64,000 bases of DNA from Planctomycetaceae bacterium (lineage in GTDB: Bacteria; Planctomycetota; Planctomycetia; Planctomycetales; Planctomycetaceae): positions 124,001-188,000 of the forward strand of contig JAWKUA010000005.1 of NCBI GenBank assembly GCA_041398785.1, in the 5' to 3' direction. Below, one piece after another: positions 1 to 9,227 of this stretch (position 1 is the first letter of the stretch; each line of letters begins with the position of its first letter). The notes under the pieces were generated by a model that searched no databases, was not told the origin of the DNA, and saw only the letters and a program-made list of their open reading frames with translations. Made by a program: the position numbers and the translations under genes.

Positions 1-1239
1 ATCGGATACGAAGACCGGCTGATCCCGACGGACGCCGCGTTTCGAAAATCGCTGGTGCTGCACCGCGGCCGGCCTCAGCCCGTGCCGGACGGGTTTATGC
101 TGATGGCCCCCGCGAATCCGTGGGCCGTTGTGACGACACCAATTCTGTCGCTGCGCGGCAAAGCACGGTTGCTCGCCGAACGCTTCATTCCCCGCCGAAC
201 GACGGACGACGACGAAAGCCTGGCTGACTTCGTCCGTCGCCGATTCGGCCGCGAAGCGCTGGACCGACTGGTCCAGCCGCTGGTCGGAGGAATCTACACG
301 TCGGACCCCGAACGGCTCAGCCTGAAAGCCACGCTGCCTCGGTTTGTTGAAATGGAACAGCAGTACGGCAGCATCATCAAAGCCACGCTGGCCCAGGAAA
401 GGCAGCGGCACCGAAACGGCGCCGGTGGCGCCTTTGAAGAAGAAACCTCCGGCAGCGGAGCTCGCTACGGACTGTTCGCCGCTCCGCGAAACGGGCTGGG
501 CGACATGGTGCAGGAAATCGAAGCCGGCCTGCGCGACAGCGGCAGGACCTGCATCCGGCTGCGGGCGTCGGTAAAGTCTGTGCAATCAGCCGCATGCGAC
601 GCCGACTGCACGCGGTGGAGAATTTTGTTTGAAGGCAGCGACCACGGGGAAGACTTTGATGCCGTCGTCATCGGCCTGGCCGCGTATCAGGCGGCTAACT
701 TGCTGCAAGGTGACGGGCTGGTCGAGTTGAAGTCGGAACTGAACGCGATTCCGTACGCGTCGAGCGCCATCATCGTCAGCGGTCACCGGCTGGCCGACTT
801 CGCTCATCCGCTGGACGCATTCGGTCTGGTGGTTCCCGCGATCGAAAACCGCGAAATCCTGGCCGTGTCATTCACCAGCCGCAAATTCCCCGGTCGTGCT
901 CCCGATGGTCACGTTCTGCTCCGAACATTCGTCGGAGGAGCCATGCAGCCGGAACTGCTTCAGCGCGACGATGACGAACTGGTCGCCACCGTCAACCGCG
1001 AATTGCGGGAACTGCTGGGGATGAACGCAGAGCCGCTTTTCAGCGAAGTCGTGCGGTACGAAGACGCGATGCCGCAATATCACGTCGGGCACATTGACCG
1101 AGTGAAGCGGATCGAAAACGCGATCGGTAAGCAGCCCGGCCTGGCCGTCGCGGGCAGCGCGTATCACGGAGTCGGCATACCTGACAGCATCGCCAGCGGC
1201 CGCGACGCGGCGGATCGAGTCCTGGCCGTCGCGAAGTGA
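1..1239 (+). CDS. hemY: Protoporphyrinogen oxidase, 5' end outside window
   Basis: This is the C-terminal ~412 residues of an oxygen-dependent protoporphyrinogen IX oxidase, the FAD enzyme that makes protoporphyrin IX in haem synthesis. The frame is open from base 1, so the N-terminal FAD-binding GxGxxG is off the left edge. Family features are visible: VQPLVGGIYTSDPERLS near the start of the substrate domain, and a C-terminal FAD-contact stretch AGSAYHGVGIPDSIASGRD. The first methionine in the window (base 55) is internal and is not the start. The next gene lies on the opposite strand and converges with it, leaving only 34 bp between the two stops. Family assignment is secure; the symbol could equally be written hemG, depending on the convention used. 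Confidence 0.92.
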   Translation: MGYEDRLIPTDAAFRKSLVLHRGRPQPVPDGFMLMAPANPWAVVTTPILSLRGKARLLAERFIPRRTTDDDESLADFVRRRFGREALDRLVQPLVGGIYTSDPERLSLKATLPRFVEMEQQYGSIIKATLAQERQRHRNGAGGAFEEETSGSGARYGLFAAPRNGLGDMVQEIEAGLRDSGRTCIRLRASVKSVQSAACDADCTRWRILFEGSDHGEDFDAVVIGLAAYQAANLLQGDGLVELKSELNAIPYASSAIIVSGHRLADFAHPLDAFGLVVPAIENREILAVSFTSRKFPGRAPDGHVLLRTFVGGAMQPELLQRDDDELVATVNRELRELLGMNAEPLFSEVVRYEDAMPQYHVGHIDRVKRIENAIGKQPGLAVAGSAYHGVGIPDSIASGRDAADRVLAVAK

Positions 1240-1273
1240 GCCGCGGAGTTCAGGACATCATGGTCGGCCGCAA

Positions 1274-4200
1274 TCACCGTTCTTCCGCCGGAAGCGAACA
1301 GACTTCCGAGGCATCGGGCGAATTCAACACACTGCGGCTGAATGCCGGATGCCCGGAATCGCCCCCGGCGATGATCCATGCCAGCAGATCAAGCACTTCG
1401 TCGCGAGTCAGCGTGTCCAGCAGCCCTTCCGGCATGACGGAAATCATCGACTCACTGCGTTCGTCGATGTCGGCCTTCAGAATGTCGACAACATGTTTCG
1501 TCTGATCCAGCGGGCTGTGCGCGAGCCGGATGTGATCGTCGGTTTCTTCGACGACAATTCCGCCGTGCAGTCGCCCGTCGCCGGTGACGATGATCTGAGT
1601 CCGATACTTCGGTTCGATCTCATTCGACGGCTGCAGAATCGCCCGCAACAGATCCTTCGGTGAAATCGTTCCGGCAGCGAGTTTCTCGCCGACGATCGTG
1701 AGGTCCGGGCCAACGTCGCCGCCCTGACCCTTCATCCGGTGGCACTGCAGGCAGGAAAGTTCTTTGAACAGCGAATTCCCGCGAACGAACACGCGGCCTT
1801 CGTTCAGGTTGGCGAGTGCCGGTTCGAGTTCCTCCAGCTTCCACTTGCGAACGAACTGCCGCTGAGGCATCTCGCCGGCCTCAACTTCGCCTGCCGGGTT
1901 CGACTGATCGAACGGGATGTCGCTGACGTCGGCCACCACGTGCAGCGTTCCCCACATCGTTCGCCAGTGTCCGGGGAACGTGCACACGAACTGCAGATCG
2001 GCTGGTTCCGTCGGAGCCGTCAGTTGCAGCTTTTGACTCCCGCCCGGCTGCAGCATGTTCGTGCCGCGCAGAATTTTGTCGCTGTCGGGAATGAAATTTC
2101 TGGCGAACGCATCGGGCGACGCTCCCATTTGTTCGGCCAGCAGTCCGACTTCCGTCCGCGAATCGGGCTGTGTGACCACAAGGTTGTGCGGCATGATGTC
2201 CACGTTGTCCAGCACGATCTCAAACGGCCTGCCCGCCTGGACATACAGGTCGGTGCGGTCGTAAATCATGCGATGAGGCACCGGCCGCACGATGAACACG
2301 TCGACGGCCAGGTCGCTGATTCTGCGGCGCAGGTCGAGGGCTTCTTCCCGAGGCAGCGTGGTTGACAGATCGCGGGCAAGCTGGATCGCGTCCAGGACGT
2401 CTCCCGCAGTGCGATCCGTCGGCGGAACGGATTCGATCCATTTGATGAGTTCGTCGATGACCGGACGAGTTTCATTCGGCGGCAGTTCCCTGCGGTTCAG
2501 CTTCTGAGCGGCCCGGACGGCGATGTCGCGGAAGTCCGGCTGAACCATCAGCGGCTTCAGCGAACGGAAGGATTCGACGTCGTGGTTCGGGATCGAAGCG
2601 AGAGCAACGGCTGCGGAACGTCGAATGGACTCAGCCGAATCGCCGGACGCGGAAGTCAGCAGCGGCTGGATTCGATCGTACAGCGATTCTCGAACGCCGG
2701 CGTTTTGAATCAGCGGGACAGCTTCCAGCAACGCGTTGAGCTTCACCGCGTTTGACTTTGCATCGTCCCACAACTGATCGGCGGAACCATCGGCGGCGAC
2801 CAAAGCGACCGTTGCCACTTTTCGAGTGATGCCGCGATTGGCGGATTCGGACAGCGATGCAATCTGATCTCGTTTGGGTTTCAGATCAGTGGGTTTCGTC
2901 ATGCCGATCATGTGAGTCATGTCGGCGATGACTCGATCGGCCTGTTCCAATTCAGATTCGTCCAGTCGCCGGATTGCGGACAGAGTTTCGGTGACCGGAT
3001 CGGTGCCCCGCAGTTGGGCCAGGCCGTTGATCGCTTCCATGCGGTAACTGTGAACGATGCCGTCTCGCGTCAGCAATTCGGTGTAAACCGGTTCGCTGCG
3101 TTTCATGCCCAACAGATCGGACGTGGGAACCCGGCTGACGATGTATTCGATGCCTTTTGGGTTGCCGACCGCGAACGGCTGCCCGGTACCCAGCGCCGGC
3201 ATCCAGTACGGTTCGAGTCGGCGGATCGTGTGCCGCAACGTGTAGTCGATGTAGTAGTCGGTGGGATGTTTGAGAGCTTCGAGAGCGATCTCGGCAGCTT
3301 CCGGCGTTTCGAAGAAGCTACACGCTCGAATGGCTTCAAGACGGACTCGCGGGTGCTTGTCATTCACAGCGCTGCGAAGCAATCCCAATCCAGTCAGGCC
3401 CTCCGGCATGTTTGGTGGATGAGATCCTTCCCGCGAATGCCGTTCAAATCTCGTGGGAAAGACCGCTCTTGCGGGCTCCTCGTCCAATTGGGCCGCTGCA
3501 ATGAGTTCATCGATGGCATGCCACCAGTGTCCGCATATCCGCGTTGCAGCAGCTCTGACGTGATAGTCGTCAGAAGTTATGCACAGCAATAGGTACCAGT
3601 TTGCCATACTGCGCAGTATCGGGTTCGACGAAGAAACGGTGTCGTGATGTTGCAAAACCCACAGTGCTTCCAAGATGTTGTGATCGTGACGCGGGCGCTC
3701 CTTAACGCTTCGTTCCAACCATCGCTCGAGCGCGATTGCTACCTCAAGTGTGTCGAATTTCCGCAACTTCAGCCTCGCCCGATAGCGAGTCCGATATTCC
3801 GGTTCGGCCAGCAACTCCACCAGACCTTCAATATCGTTATCTGCAACATCCGGCGGCGTTAAGAGATCCCTTCCCTTCGCCGTGATTCGCCAGATGCGGC
3901 CGTGAGTTTTGTCTCGGTTGGGATCTCGCAGACTGTGCTGCATGTGGCCGATCAGCGGGTTGAACCAGTCGACCACGTACAACGCTCCGTCGCCGCCGAA
4001 TTCCAGGTCCACCGGGCGGAAGTTGCGGTCGGTTGAGTACAGCAGCGGTTCAATCTCCTTCCCTTCAAAACCGCTGCCGACTTCCTTCACCGTGTGCTGC
4101 AGAATTCCCTGAAAGCCAATGACATTGTTCAGCAGAAAATTGCCCTGCGCTTCCGGAGGGAAGTGGCGGCTGCTGACGAATTCGCAGCCGGATGTCGGCC

Positions 4201-6127
4201 GGACTCGCTTGGGAAACCACTGCTGTATTTGTTCCTGATACGCGAAACGAAACGGCCCGAAATCGTCCTGTCCGGTGTACTGCGGAGCCCGAGTGCTGAG
4301 CGGCGTGGCGAAATAGTTTTCGCCGCCGGACGCATCCGCGACGAACATGTTGCCCCATTCATCAAACGCCGAGCCCCACGGATTTGCGAAGTTGTAATGA
4401 ATGAAGGTCTCAAACTTTTCGCGAGTTGGATCGAAACGATAGACGCCTCCAAATGCGTTTCGCACAGGTCCATACGGCGTTTCCACGGAGGTCACATGAA
4501 ACGTGCCCTCGTGCATGTAGAGACCTCCGCCGGGTCCCCACGTGAACGCTCCGATGGCGTGGTGCGAGTCGGCGGAATCGAAACCATGCAGCACGATTCG
4601 GCGTTCGTCGCCGACCAGGTCGCCGTTTGTGTCACGAATATGAATCAGGTTCGGTTCCTGAGCGACATAGGCTCCTCCGTCGCCGAGTTCAAAACCGGTC
4701 GGCAGGTGCAGCCCGTCGGCGAAGACGGTTTGCTTGTCGGCTCTGCCGTCGCCGTCGGTGTCTTCCAGAACAAGAATCTTGTCGTCGGGTTTGTTCGGCG
4801 GCAGGTACTGAGGATACGACGGCATCGTCGCGACCCAGCAGCGGCCCTTCAGATCGAACGTCATTTGCACCGGGTTCTTCAGATCGGGGAATTCAACTTC
4901 GCTGGCGAACAGATTGACGTCGTATCCGTCGGCCAGAACGAATTTCTGTTTCGCTTCTTCGGGCGGCAGAATTCGCACGGGCTGGTGGAAATTGGTCGGC
5001 ACGTCGTACAGCGGCCGAGTCGCACTGTCATCAATTTCGGCGGGAACCGTTTCGCCGCGAGCGACCGCCCAGATCCGCTGATCTCGCAGCGATACCATTT
5101 CATCGAGTTTGGCTCGTTCGTTTTCGACGACATACGAATCCGTGAACGGCGGGTTGCCGTGGTCAAGCTGAGACCGACCGCCGTAGATGTAGTAGCCGTT
5201 GACGGCTCGGTAGCGGTGGAAGAAGTGGAAGTTTTTTTCGAGAACCTCTGCGCGAAGGGGTACGAAGGACTGGGAGTAGCTTGCCATGTTTAACCGCGAC
5301 CCCTGGGGAGCGCGTCGCTCTGGCGGCAGCTGATTGGTTGCGGCTTGCTTGTTTTCTGCGGGCTTGCGGTCTTGTTGTGCTGTTCCAGGTGCGTCCCCGC
5401 TGCCGTCGGAAGTCGGTGAGCCAAGCGCTCGCCAGGGCTCGCGGTTAAACAGTTGATGCATCAGCACCGGAGCCAGCGTCTTGTAACCGTCTTCGGAAAG
5501 ATGCACGCTGTTGAGCGTCAGGTTTTCGTCGTGCTGGATGTACAAATCGAGCGTCGGGCCCATGAGGTCGACGAACGGCACGCCGTGCCTGTCGGCGATT
5601 CCCTGCATGGCTTGCGTGTAAAGTTGCAGGTTGACGTTTGTCGCGGAGGCGTCCGGCAGGTGAGGATTCCCGGTGTCTTCAGCCGCGATGGGAGACACCA
5701 GCACCAGCCGGGGAACTGATTCACCGTTGTATTTCTGTTCCAGCGTATGAGTGACGAACGCATCAAGCTCGGCTTCGAATGTAGGCAGTCCTTCCGGCCC
5801 GCTGAACGATTCATTGAAGCCGAAGAACGCCAGAACGACGTCGGCCTGCTGCATTGTCAGGTGCTGGTCGGGAGTTCCAAATCCCTTCGATCGCGGGCGA
5901 AAGCGAACTTCGTCGCCGGAATATCCCAGATTCCGCACGACCAGATTGTGACCTGGAAACTTCGCATGCAGCAGCGTTTCGAAGTAGCCGAAATGCTGCA
6001 TCCGTTCGGCCAGCGTATTGCCGATCACGCAGACGCGATCGCCGGGTTGCAGCGTCAGAGGTTCGTTGGCCTGAACAGACACCGAAAGAAGCAGCATCGC
6101 GGCAACGGCCGGCAAGACAGCGACCAT
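1274..6127 (-). CDS. Giant secreted PVC-type CxxCH haem protein (SGNH + propeller dehydrogenase + HEAT + cupredoxin + cytochrome c)
   Basis: About 1,617 residues. I chose the ATG at 6127 because it opens directly on a signal peptide (MVAVLPAVAAMLLLSVSVQA); the frame also has an in-frame start at 6268 that would add 47 unlikely residues. Order of domains: an SGNH-like lipase/esterase fold (about 25-235; GNTLAER in place of GDSL, SVHLSEDGY near its end), a PVC-type membrane-bound dehydrogenase beta-propeller (about 390-765), a long HEAT-like helical region (about 800-1200), a cupredoxin (PHNLV near 1312 and FVCTFPGHWRTM near 1382 supply His, Cys, His, Met copper ligands), and a class I cytochrome c with CLQCH near 1460 and a later candidate Met ligand. 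This family is abundant in planctomycetes and is thought to oxidise sugars or alcohols outside the cytoplasm, but the substrate is unknown. The chain of copper then haem suggests electron transfer out of the propeller. Confidence 0.88.
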   Translation of the reverse strand: MVAVLPAVAAMLLLSVSVQANEPLTLQPGDRVCVIGNTLAERMQHFGYFETLLHAKFPGHNLVVRNLGYSGDEVRFRPRSKGFGTPDQHLTMQQADVVLAFFGFNESFSGPEGLPTFEAELDAFVTHTLEQKYNGESVPRLVLVSPIAAEDTGNPHLPDASATNVNLQLYTQAMQGIADRHGVPFVDLMGPTLDLYIQHDENLTLNSVHLSEDGYKTLAPVLMHQLFNREPWRALGSPTSDGSGDAPGTAQQDRKPAENKQAATNQLPPERRAPQGSRLNMASYSQSFVPLRAEVLEKNFHFFHRYRAVNGYYIYGGRSQLDHGNPPFTDSYVVENERAKLDEMVSLRDQRIWAVARGETVPAEIDDSATRPLYDVPTNFHQPVRILPPEEAKQKFVLADGYDVNLFASEVEFPDLKNPVQMTFDLKGRCWVATMPSYPQYLPPNKPDDKILVLEDTDGDGRADKQTVFADGLHLPTGFELGDGGAYVAQEPNLIHIRDTNGDLVGDERRIVLHGFDSADSHHAIGAFTWGPGGGLYMHEGTFHVTSVETPYGPVRNAFGGVYRFDPTREKFETFIHYNFANPWGSAFDEWGNMFVADASGGENYFATPLSTRAPQYTGQDDFGPFRFAYQEQIQQWFPKRVRPTSGCEFVSSRHFPPEAQGNFLLNNVIGFQGILQHTVKEVGSGFEGKEIEPLLYSTDRNFRPVDLEFGGDGALYVVDWFNPLIGHMQHSLRDPNRDKTHGRIWRITAKGRDLLTPPDVADNDIEGLVELLAEPEYRTRYRARLKLRKFDTLEVAIALERWLERSVKERPRHDHNILEALWVLQHHDTVSSSNPILRSMANWYLLLCITSDDYHVRAAATRICGHWWHAIDELIAAAQLDEEPARAVFPTRFERHSREGSHPPNMPEGLTGLGLLRSAVNDKHPRVRLEAIRACSFFETPEAAEIALEALKHPTDYYIDYTLRHTIRRLEPYWMPALGTGQPFAVGNPKGIEYIVSRVPTSDLLGMKRSEPVYTELLTRDGIVHSYRMEAINGLAQLRGTDPVTETLSAIRRLDESELEQADRVIADMTHMIGMTKPTDLKPKRDQIASLSESANRGITRKVATVALVAADGSADQLWDDAKSNAVKLNALLEAVPLIQNAGVRESLYDRIQPLLTSASGDSAESIRRSAAVALASIPNHDVESFRSLKPLMVQPDFRDIAVRAAQKLNRRELPPNETRPVIDELIKWIESVPPTDRTAGDVLDAIQLARDLSTTLPREEALDLRRRISDLAVDVFIVRPVPHRMIYDRTDLYVQAGRPFEIVLDNVDIMPHNLVVTQPDSRTEVGLLAEQMGASPDAFARNFIPDSDKILRGTNMLQPGGSQKLQLTAPTEPADLQFVCTFPGHWRTMWGTLHVVADVSDIPFDQSNPAGEVEAGEMPQRQFVRKWKLEELEPALANLNEGRVFVRGNSLFKELSCLQCHRMKGQGGDVGPDLTIVGEKLAAGTISPKDLLRAILQPSNEIEPKYRTQIIVTGDGRLHGGIVVEETDDHIRLAHSPLDQTKHVVDILKADIDERSESMISVMPEGLLDTLTRDEVLDLLAWIIAGGDSGHPAFSRSVLNSPDASEVCSLPAEER

Positions 6128-6494
6128 CTGTCGTGGGAAGACGTGTGTCACTAGAGACTTCCGAAAAAATGATCCATCGGATGCCGCCGCGTTCGCGAAT
6201 GCCACAGTTGCCGGCTGACGAAGCTGTGGACACCGATGAAGCAAGCGTACGCGGTCCGACAGCGTCACTCAAGGAAGTTCGATCTGCCCGTCCGTGGCCT
6301 TGCCGCATACACTGCCGGCGGACGCGAGCTCCTGGCAGGCTCTCACCGCGATTTTTCTGGCGTACGCCGAAAAATCTCCCTCTCCCGCTTCTCGGCCGAG
6401 GGGATAATGCGTGACGCTCGCGGAGAAGATGAACGTTGTTGTGGTTAACCCGTGGTCGCCAGTCCGGGACGCGTACCGGACGACGATACGAAAG

Positions 6495-7445
6495 ATGGAA
6501 ACTCGGATGCTTCGTTCACCGGTCAGACACCTGCCTTCACTGTTGCTGGCGGTCTGCGTTGGCGCGACGCTGACTGTTCCGGCGCGCGGTCAGTCGCCGG
6601 AAGGTCTGCCGCTGATACCTCAGGAGTTCGCGATTCAGGAACCCATGCCGGTGTCGGAACCCGTGCCGCTGTCGGACGAAGCGACGGACTTCATTCGCGG
6701 GCTGATTCTGTTGATCGCGCCGCGACAATTCGAAGACGACGACGACTGGGGTCGGCAGAAGCGAGTGCAGTCGGGACTGAATGTCGGCCTGGACGGGTTC
6801 CGTCTGGACACAAGCCGCCGCTGGAAGAACGTCAATCACGGCACATGGCAGCGAGCGGTCGTGTCGCTGGTCGACCCGGAGCAGAACCTGAAACTGCAGG
6901 TCGTCGTGCTGCCTCCGGACGATGACGGAGTCCGCAGTTTTCGAGTCACCGCGTCGACTCGCGTGCAGGTCGCCGGTCGCCGGCAGGAATGGAACCGCGG
7001 CGTGCGCCTTTACAGCATCAGCGGACGGGCGCTGGCCGATCTGTCCATCGATGCTGTGTTCGATGTGACGAATGAAGTCGTGACGCGCGACTCCGGTATC
7101 GCCTTAAGTTTCGTGCCGCAAGTTCGTTCCGCGTCGCTGCGACTGGACGGTTTTCGTCTGCAAAGCGTTAGTCACCTGAAGGGACCGGCCATCCGCGAGT
7201 TCGGCCGGGCGATTGAATCGCTGCTGGACCGTCGAATTCAAAAAGAAGGCCCGAAACTTGCCTCGCGAATCAACGCCAAAGTGCAGAAGAAACCCGAGCG
7301 GTTTGAGATCCCCATCGGCCAACTGTCGATCTTCGGATCGGAAACCGCCAAGCCGGACGAAACGCCGGAAGGACCGCCAGAGGACACGCCGGTTTCGAAC
7401 AGCCCGGTGAATCCCGAAGTGCTGATCATCCCGCCGGCGGAATAA
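6495..7445 (+). CDS. Secreted protein of unknown function
   Basis: About 316 residues. The ATG at 6495 (or 6507) starts a signal peptide ending near VPARGQ; the longer frame from 6411 adds an unconvincing N-terminus. The mature part has a conserved-looking core with beta-rich stretches (VVSLVDPEQNLKLQVVVLP, then FRVTASTRVQVAGRRQEWN) and a C-terminal helix ending in an acidic, proline-rich tail (SETAKPDETPEGPPEDTP). No catalytic motif is evident. It is divergent from the giant haem protein, and the ~370 bp between the two starts probably holds both promoters. I do not recognise the family; a lipid- or envelope-related role is only a guess. Confidence 0.7.
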   Translation: METRMLRSPVRHLPSLLLAVCVGATLTVPARGQSPEGLPLIPQEFAIQEPMPVSEPVPLSDEATDFIRGLILLIAPRQFEDDDDWGRQKRVQSGLNVGLDGFRLDTSRRWKNVNHGTWQRAVVSLVDPEQNLKLQVVVLPPDDDGVRSFRVTASTRVQVAGRRQEWNRGVRLYSISGRALADLSIDAVFDVTNEVVTRDSGIALSFVPQVRSASLRLDGFRLQSVSHLKGPAIREFGRAIESLLDRRIQKEGPKLASRINAKVQKKPERFEIPIGQLSIFGSETAKPDETPEGPPEDTPVSNSPVNPEVLIIPPAE

Positions 7446-7570
7446 CAGACGCCGCGGACACGATGTTTCATGTCGTGGACCGCACCGGCACTGGCGCGTA
7501 CGATCTTGTCGCTGTGGTTGTTCCTGCGTTCGTGTCGTTGAGTGACGCTGATTGCCGATTGAGGTGCCGG

Positions 7571-7801
7571 GTGTCGTCGTCCAGCAACAGATTCTCTCAA
7601 CCTGATGACGACGAACAGGTTGCGCTGCCGGAGGAACATGACGAATCCGCGGAGGAAGCAGATTCGAAAGTTCGCAGGATGCAGAAGCTGGCCAACATCC
7701 GGGCCGCCATCGACGCGGGCCTGTTTGATTCTGACGAGGTTCTGGAAGAGGCCATGCGGCGGCTGGTGAAGCGGATTCAGTCGGGCGCCGAAGGTGAGTG
7801 A
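7571..7801 (+). CDS. Small acidic protein, possibly FlgM-like
   Basis: The frame is open from ATG 7463, but the first ~36 residues look non-coding; GTG at 7571 gives a 76-residue protein with an acidic, disordered N-terminus and a helical C-terminus. The last 30 residues (KLANIRAAIDAGLFDSDEV, then EAMRRLVKRI) resemble the C-terminal helix pattern of FlgM-type anti-sigma-28 factors, where a Gly-Tyr/Phe turn follows an Ile-rich helix. No flagellar genes are nearby, so the match is weak. It follows the preceding secreted protein on the same strand with a gap of 125 bp. It may also be a planctomycete-specific small protein. Confidence 0.42.
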   Translation: MSSSSNRFSQPDDDEQVALPEEHDESAEEADSKVRRMQKLANIRAAIDAGLFDSDEVLEEAMRRLVKRIQSGAEGE

Positions 7802-8165
7802 ATTCCAGGTGCCCTGGCCAACGTGTTTTGATGCACGACACCGGCTGTGCCAGTGCGTCTGCGCTAAGGCGAGCGGCAGCTGAGCTGTTACCTGCCCGCA
7901 AGCCGCACGGCGCTAGCCGCGGTTGTGTACGCTGAGAACCGGGGCTAGCGCCCTGCGGCTGGCGGGTCGATTCTCATCGGCCGCACGCCTAAGGAAACCA
8001 CTGGCGCTGCCGGCGCCACGCCACGCATCAACTCACTGCTGACAAGGCATTCGCTGACGAAGAGACGTCGCCCTGACCGGGCCGCATCTGCTATGTTCCT
8101 CCGCGAGCAATGCGATCGGACTTCCGAATGGCCCGATCCGTCGTCTGACCGGAGCCGGCGACCGG
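7802..8165. other. Intergenic region carrying a REP-like palindrome
   Basis: No gene is seen. The central part (about 7866-7990) is the best copy of a dispersed repeat described separately; the remainder has no feature I can name. The frame antisense to this stretch is a composition shadow. Confidence 0.6.
7866..7990 (+). repeat. Dispersed REP-like palindromic repeat, copy 1
   Basis: Left arm 7901-7924 and right arm 7937-7960 are inverted repeats of 24 nt with two mismatches around a 12-nt loop. The arms carry GGCGCTAGCC and GGCTAGCGCC. A flanking unit (7866-7900, AAGGCGAGCGGCAG...) precedes the hairpin. Related copies lie at 62645-62732 (both arms, more degenerate) and 47801-47847 (reverse orientation, left flank and start of the left arm only). 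The copy number and spread look like a genome-wide REP family. Confidence 0.85.
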
Positions 8166-9137
8166 ATGTCGCCGCGAAAGATCAACAGCATGGATGCTCG
8201 AAAACTTCGATACCTGGCCGAATACGGTGTGTTCTGCTGCCTGGTTTTCTGTCTGCGCTGCCTGCCGGTCGCGACGGCCGGGCGAGTCGCGGATTCGGTG
8301 GCATGGTTCGTTCGACTGCTGCCCCGCAGACTCACGCGATTCCAGGTGGCCGCTGACAACATTCGCACGGCGTTTGGCGAAGACACGCCGGACGCCGAAG
8401 TTGACCGCATCGTGCTGGGAATGTGGCAACACCTGTTCCGGATGGTGTGTGAAATTATTCAGTTGCAGCGTCGATTTCGCCTGGACCGCTGCGGCAGTTA
8501 TCTGGATTTTTATCAGCGGAACGAATGTGTGCAGGCGGCACTCAGCGGGCGACCGGTGCTGTTTCTGGGAGGCCACTTCGGCAACTGGGAGATTTCCGTC
8601 AACACGTTCGGCCACTTTGGTTTTCCGATGGGCGTCGTCGCGCGCGACCTGGACAACCCGTACCTGCATCGCTGGTTTCTGAAGTTTCGGGAATCCAGCG
8701 GCAACTGGATGATCTCCAAGAGCGGCGCGGGAAATGAGCTTGTGGAGGTGATGGAAGCCGGCGGCATGGCGGCCTTGCTGTGCGATCAGGACGCCGGGCG
8801 GCGGGGAGTCTTCGCCGATTTTTTCGGTAGACCGGCGTCGACGTTCAAGTCGATCGGACTGCTGGCTCTGCAGTACGACGCATTGATTGTCGTCGGTGGA
8901 GCGTACCGGCTGCCCGCCGATCAGCAGCGCAACACAAACTGGGTTCGGTTCAATCTGGCCACGCAGCAGATCATCGACAGCCGCGAATTTCGCGATGTGG
9001 AGTCTCTGACGCAGCAGTTCACGTCGGCACTGGAAGACCTGATCCGGAAGGCGCCGGAACAGTACTTCTGGGTTCATCGCCGCTGGAAAACAGCGTTGCC
9101 GGAAAAGCGAGCGGCAAAGCGTCGCCAGGCCGCGTGA
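8166..9137 (+). CDS. Lysophospholipid/lipid A acyltransferase (LpxL/HtrB family)
   Basis: A 323-residue member of the bacterial lipid A biosynthesis acyltransferase family, which transfers a secondary acyl chain to a lipid A precursor at the inner membrane. The catalytic H-x4-E motif is visible as GGHFGNWE near residue 138, followed by the conserved LLCDQDAGRRGVF block and the C-terminal WVHRRWKT motif. A hydrophobic segment lies at the N-terminus (GVFCCLVFCLRCLPV), as expected of a membrane anchor. The start is either 8166 or the methionine at 8190. It is a single gene between unrelated neighbours. Presence of this family fits planctomycetes that make lipid A; the exact acceptor is not determined by the sequence. 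Confidence 0.87.
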   Translation: MSPRKINSMDARKLRYLAEYGVFCCLVFCLRCLPVATAGRVADSVAWFVRLLPRRLTRFQVAADNIRTAFGEDTPDAEVDRIVLGMWQHLFRMVCEIIQLQRRFRLDRCGSYLDFYQRNECVQAALSGRPVLFLGGHFGNWEISVNTFGHFGFPMGVVARDLDNPYLHRWFLKFRESSGNWMISKSGAGNELVEVMEAGGMAALLCDQDAGRRGVFADFFGRPASTFKSIGLLALQYDALIVVGGAYRLPADQQRNTNWVRFNLATQQIIDSREFRDVESLTQQFTSALEDLIRKAPEQYFWVHRRWKTALPEKRAAKRRQAA

Positions 9138-9227
9138 AAACTGCCGCACGATGTTGCATTGACAGCGTACCGCCGCGATCACGCTGCCGCCGTGATCAGC
9201 GTGCCGTCGCGCGAAAGGTTTCGATCG

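Noticed and set aside
4094..5293. 399-codon open frame on + strand
   Set aside because: Antisense to the giant haem protein propeller.
7104..7901. 265-codon open frame on - strand
   Set aside because: Antisense to the secreted unknown gene and the small acidic gene; ends in the repeat region.
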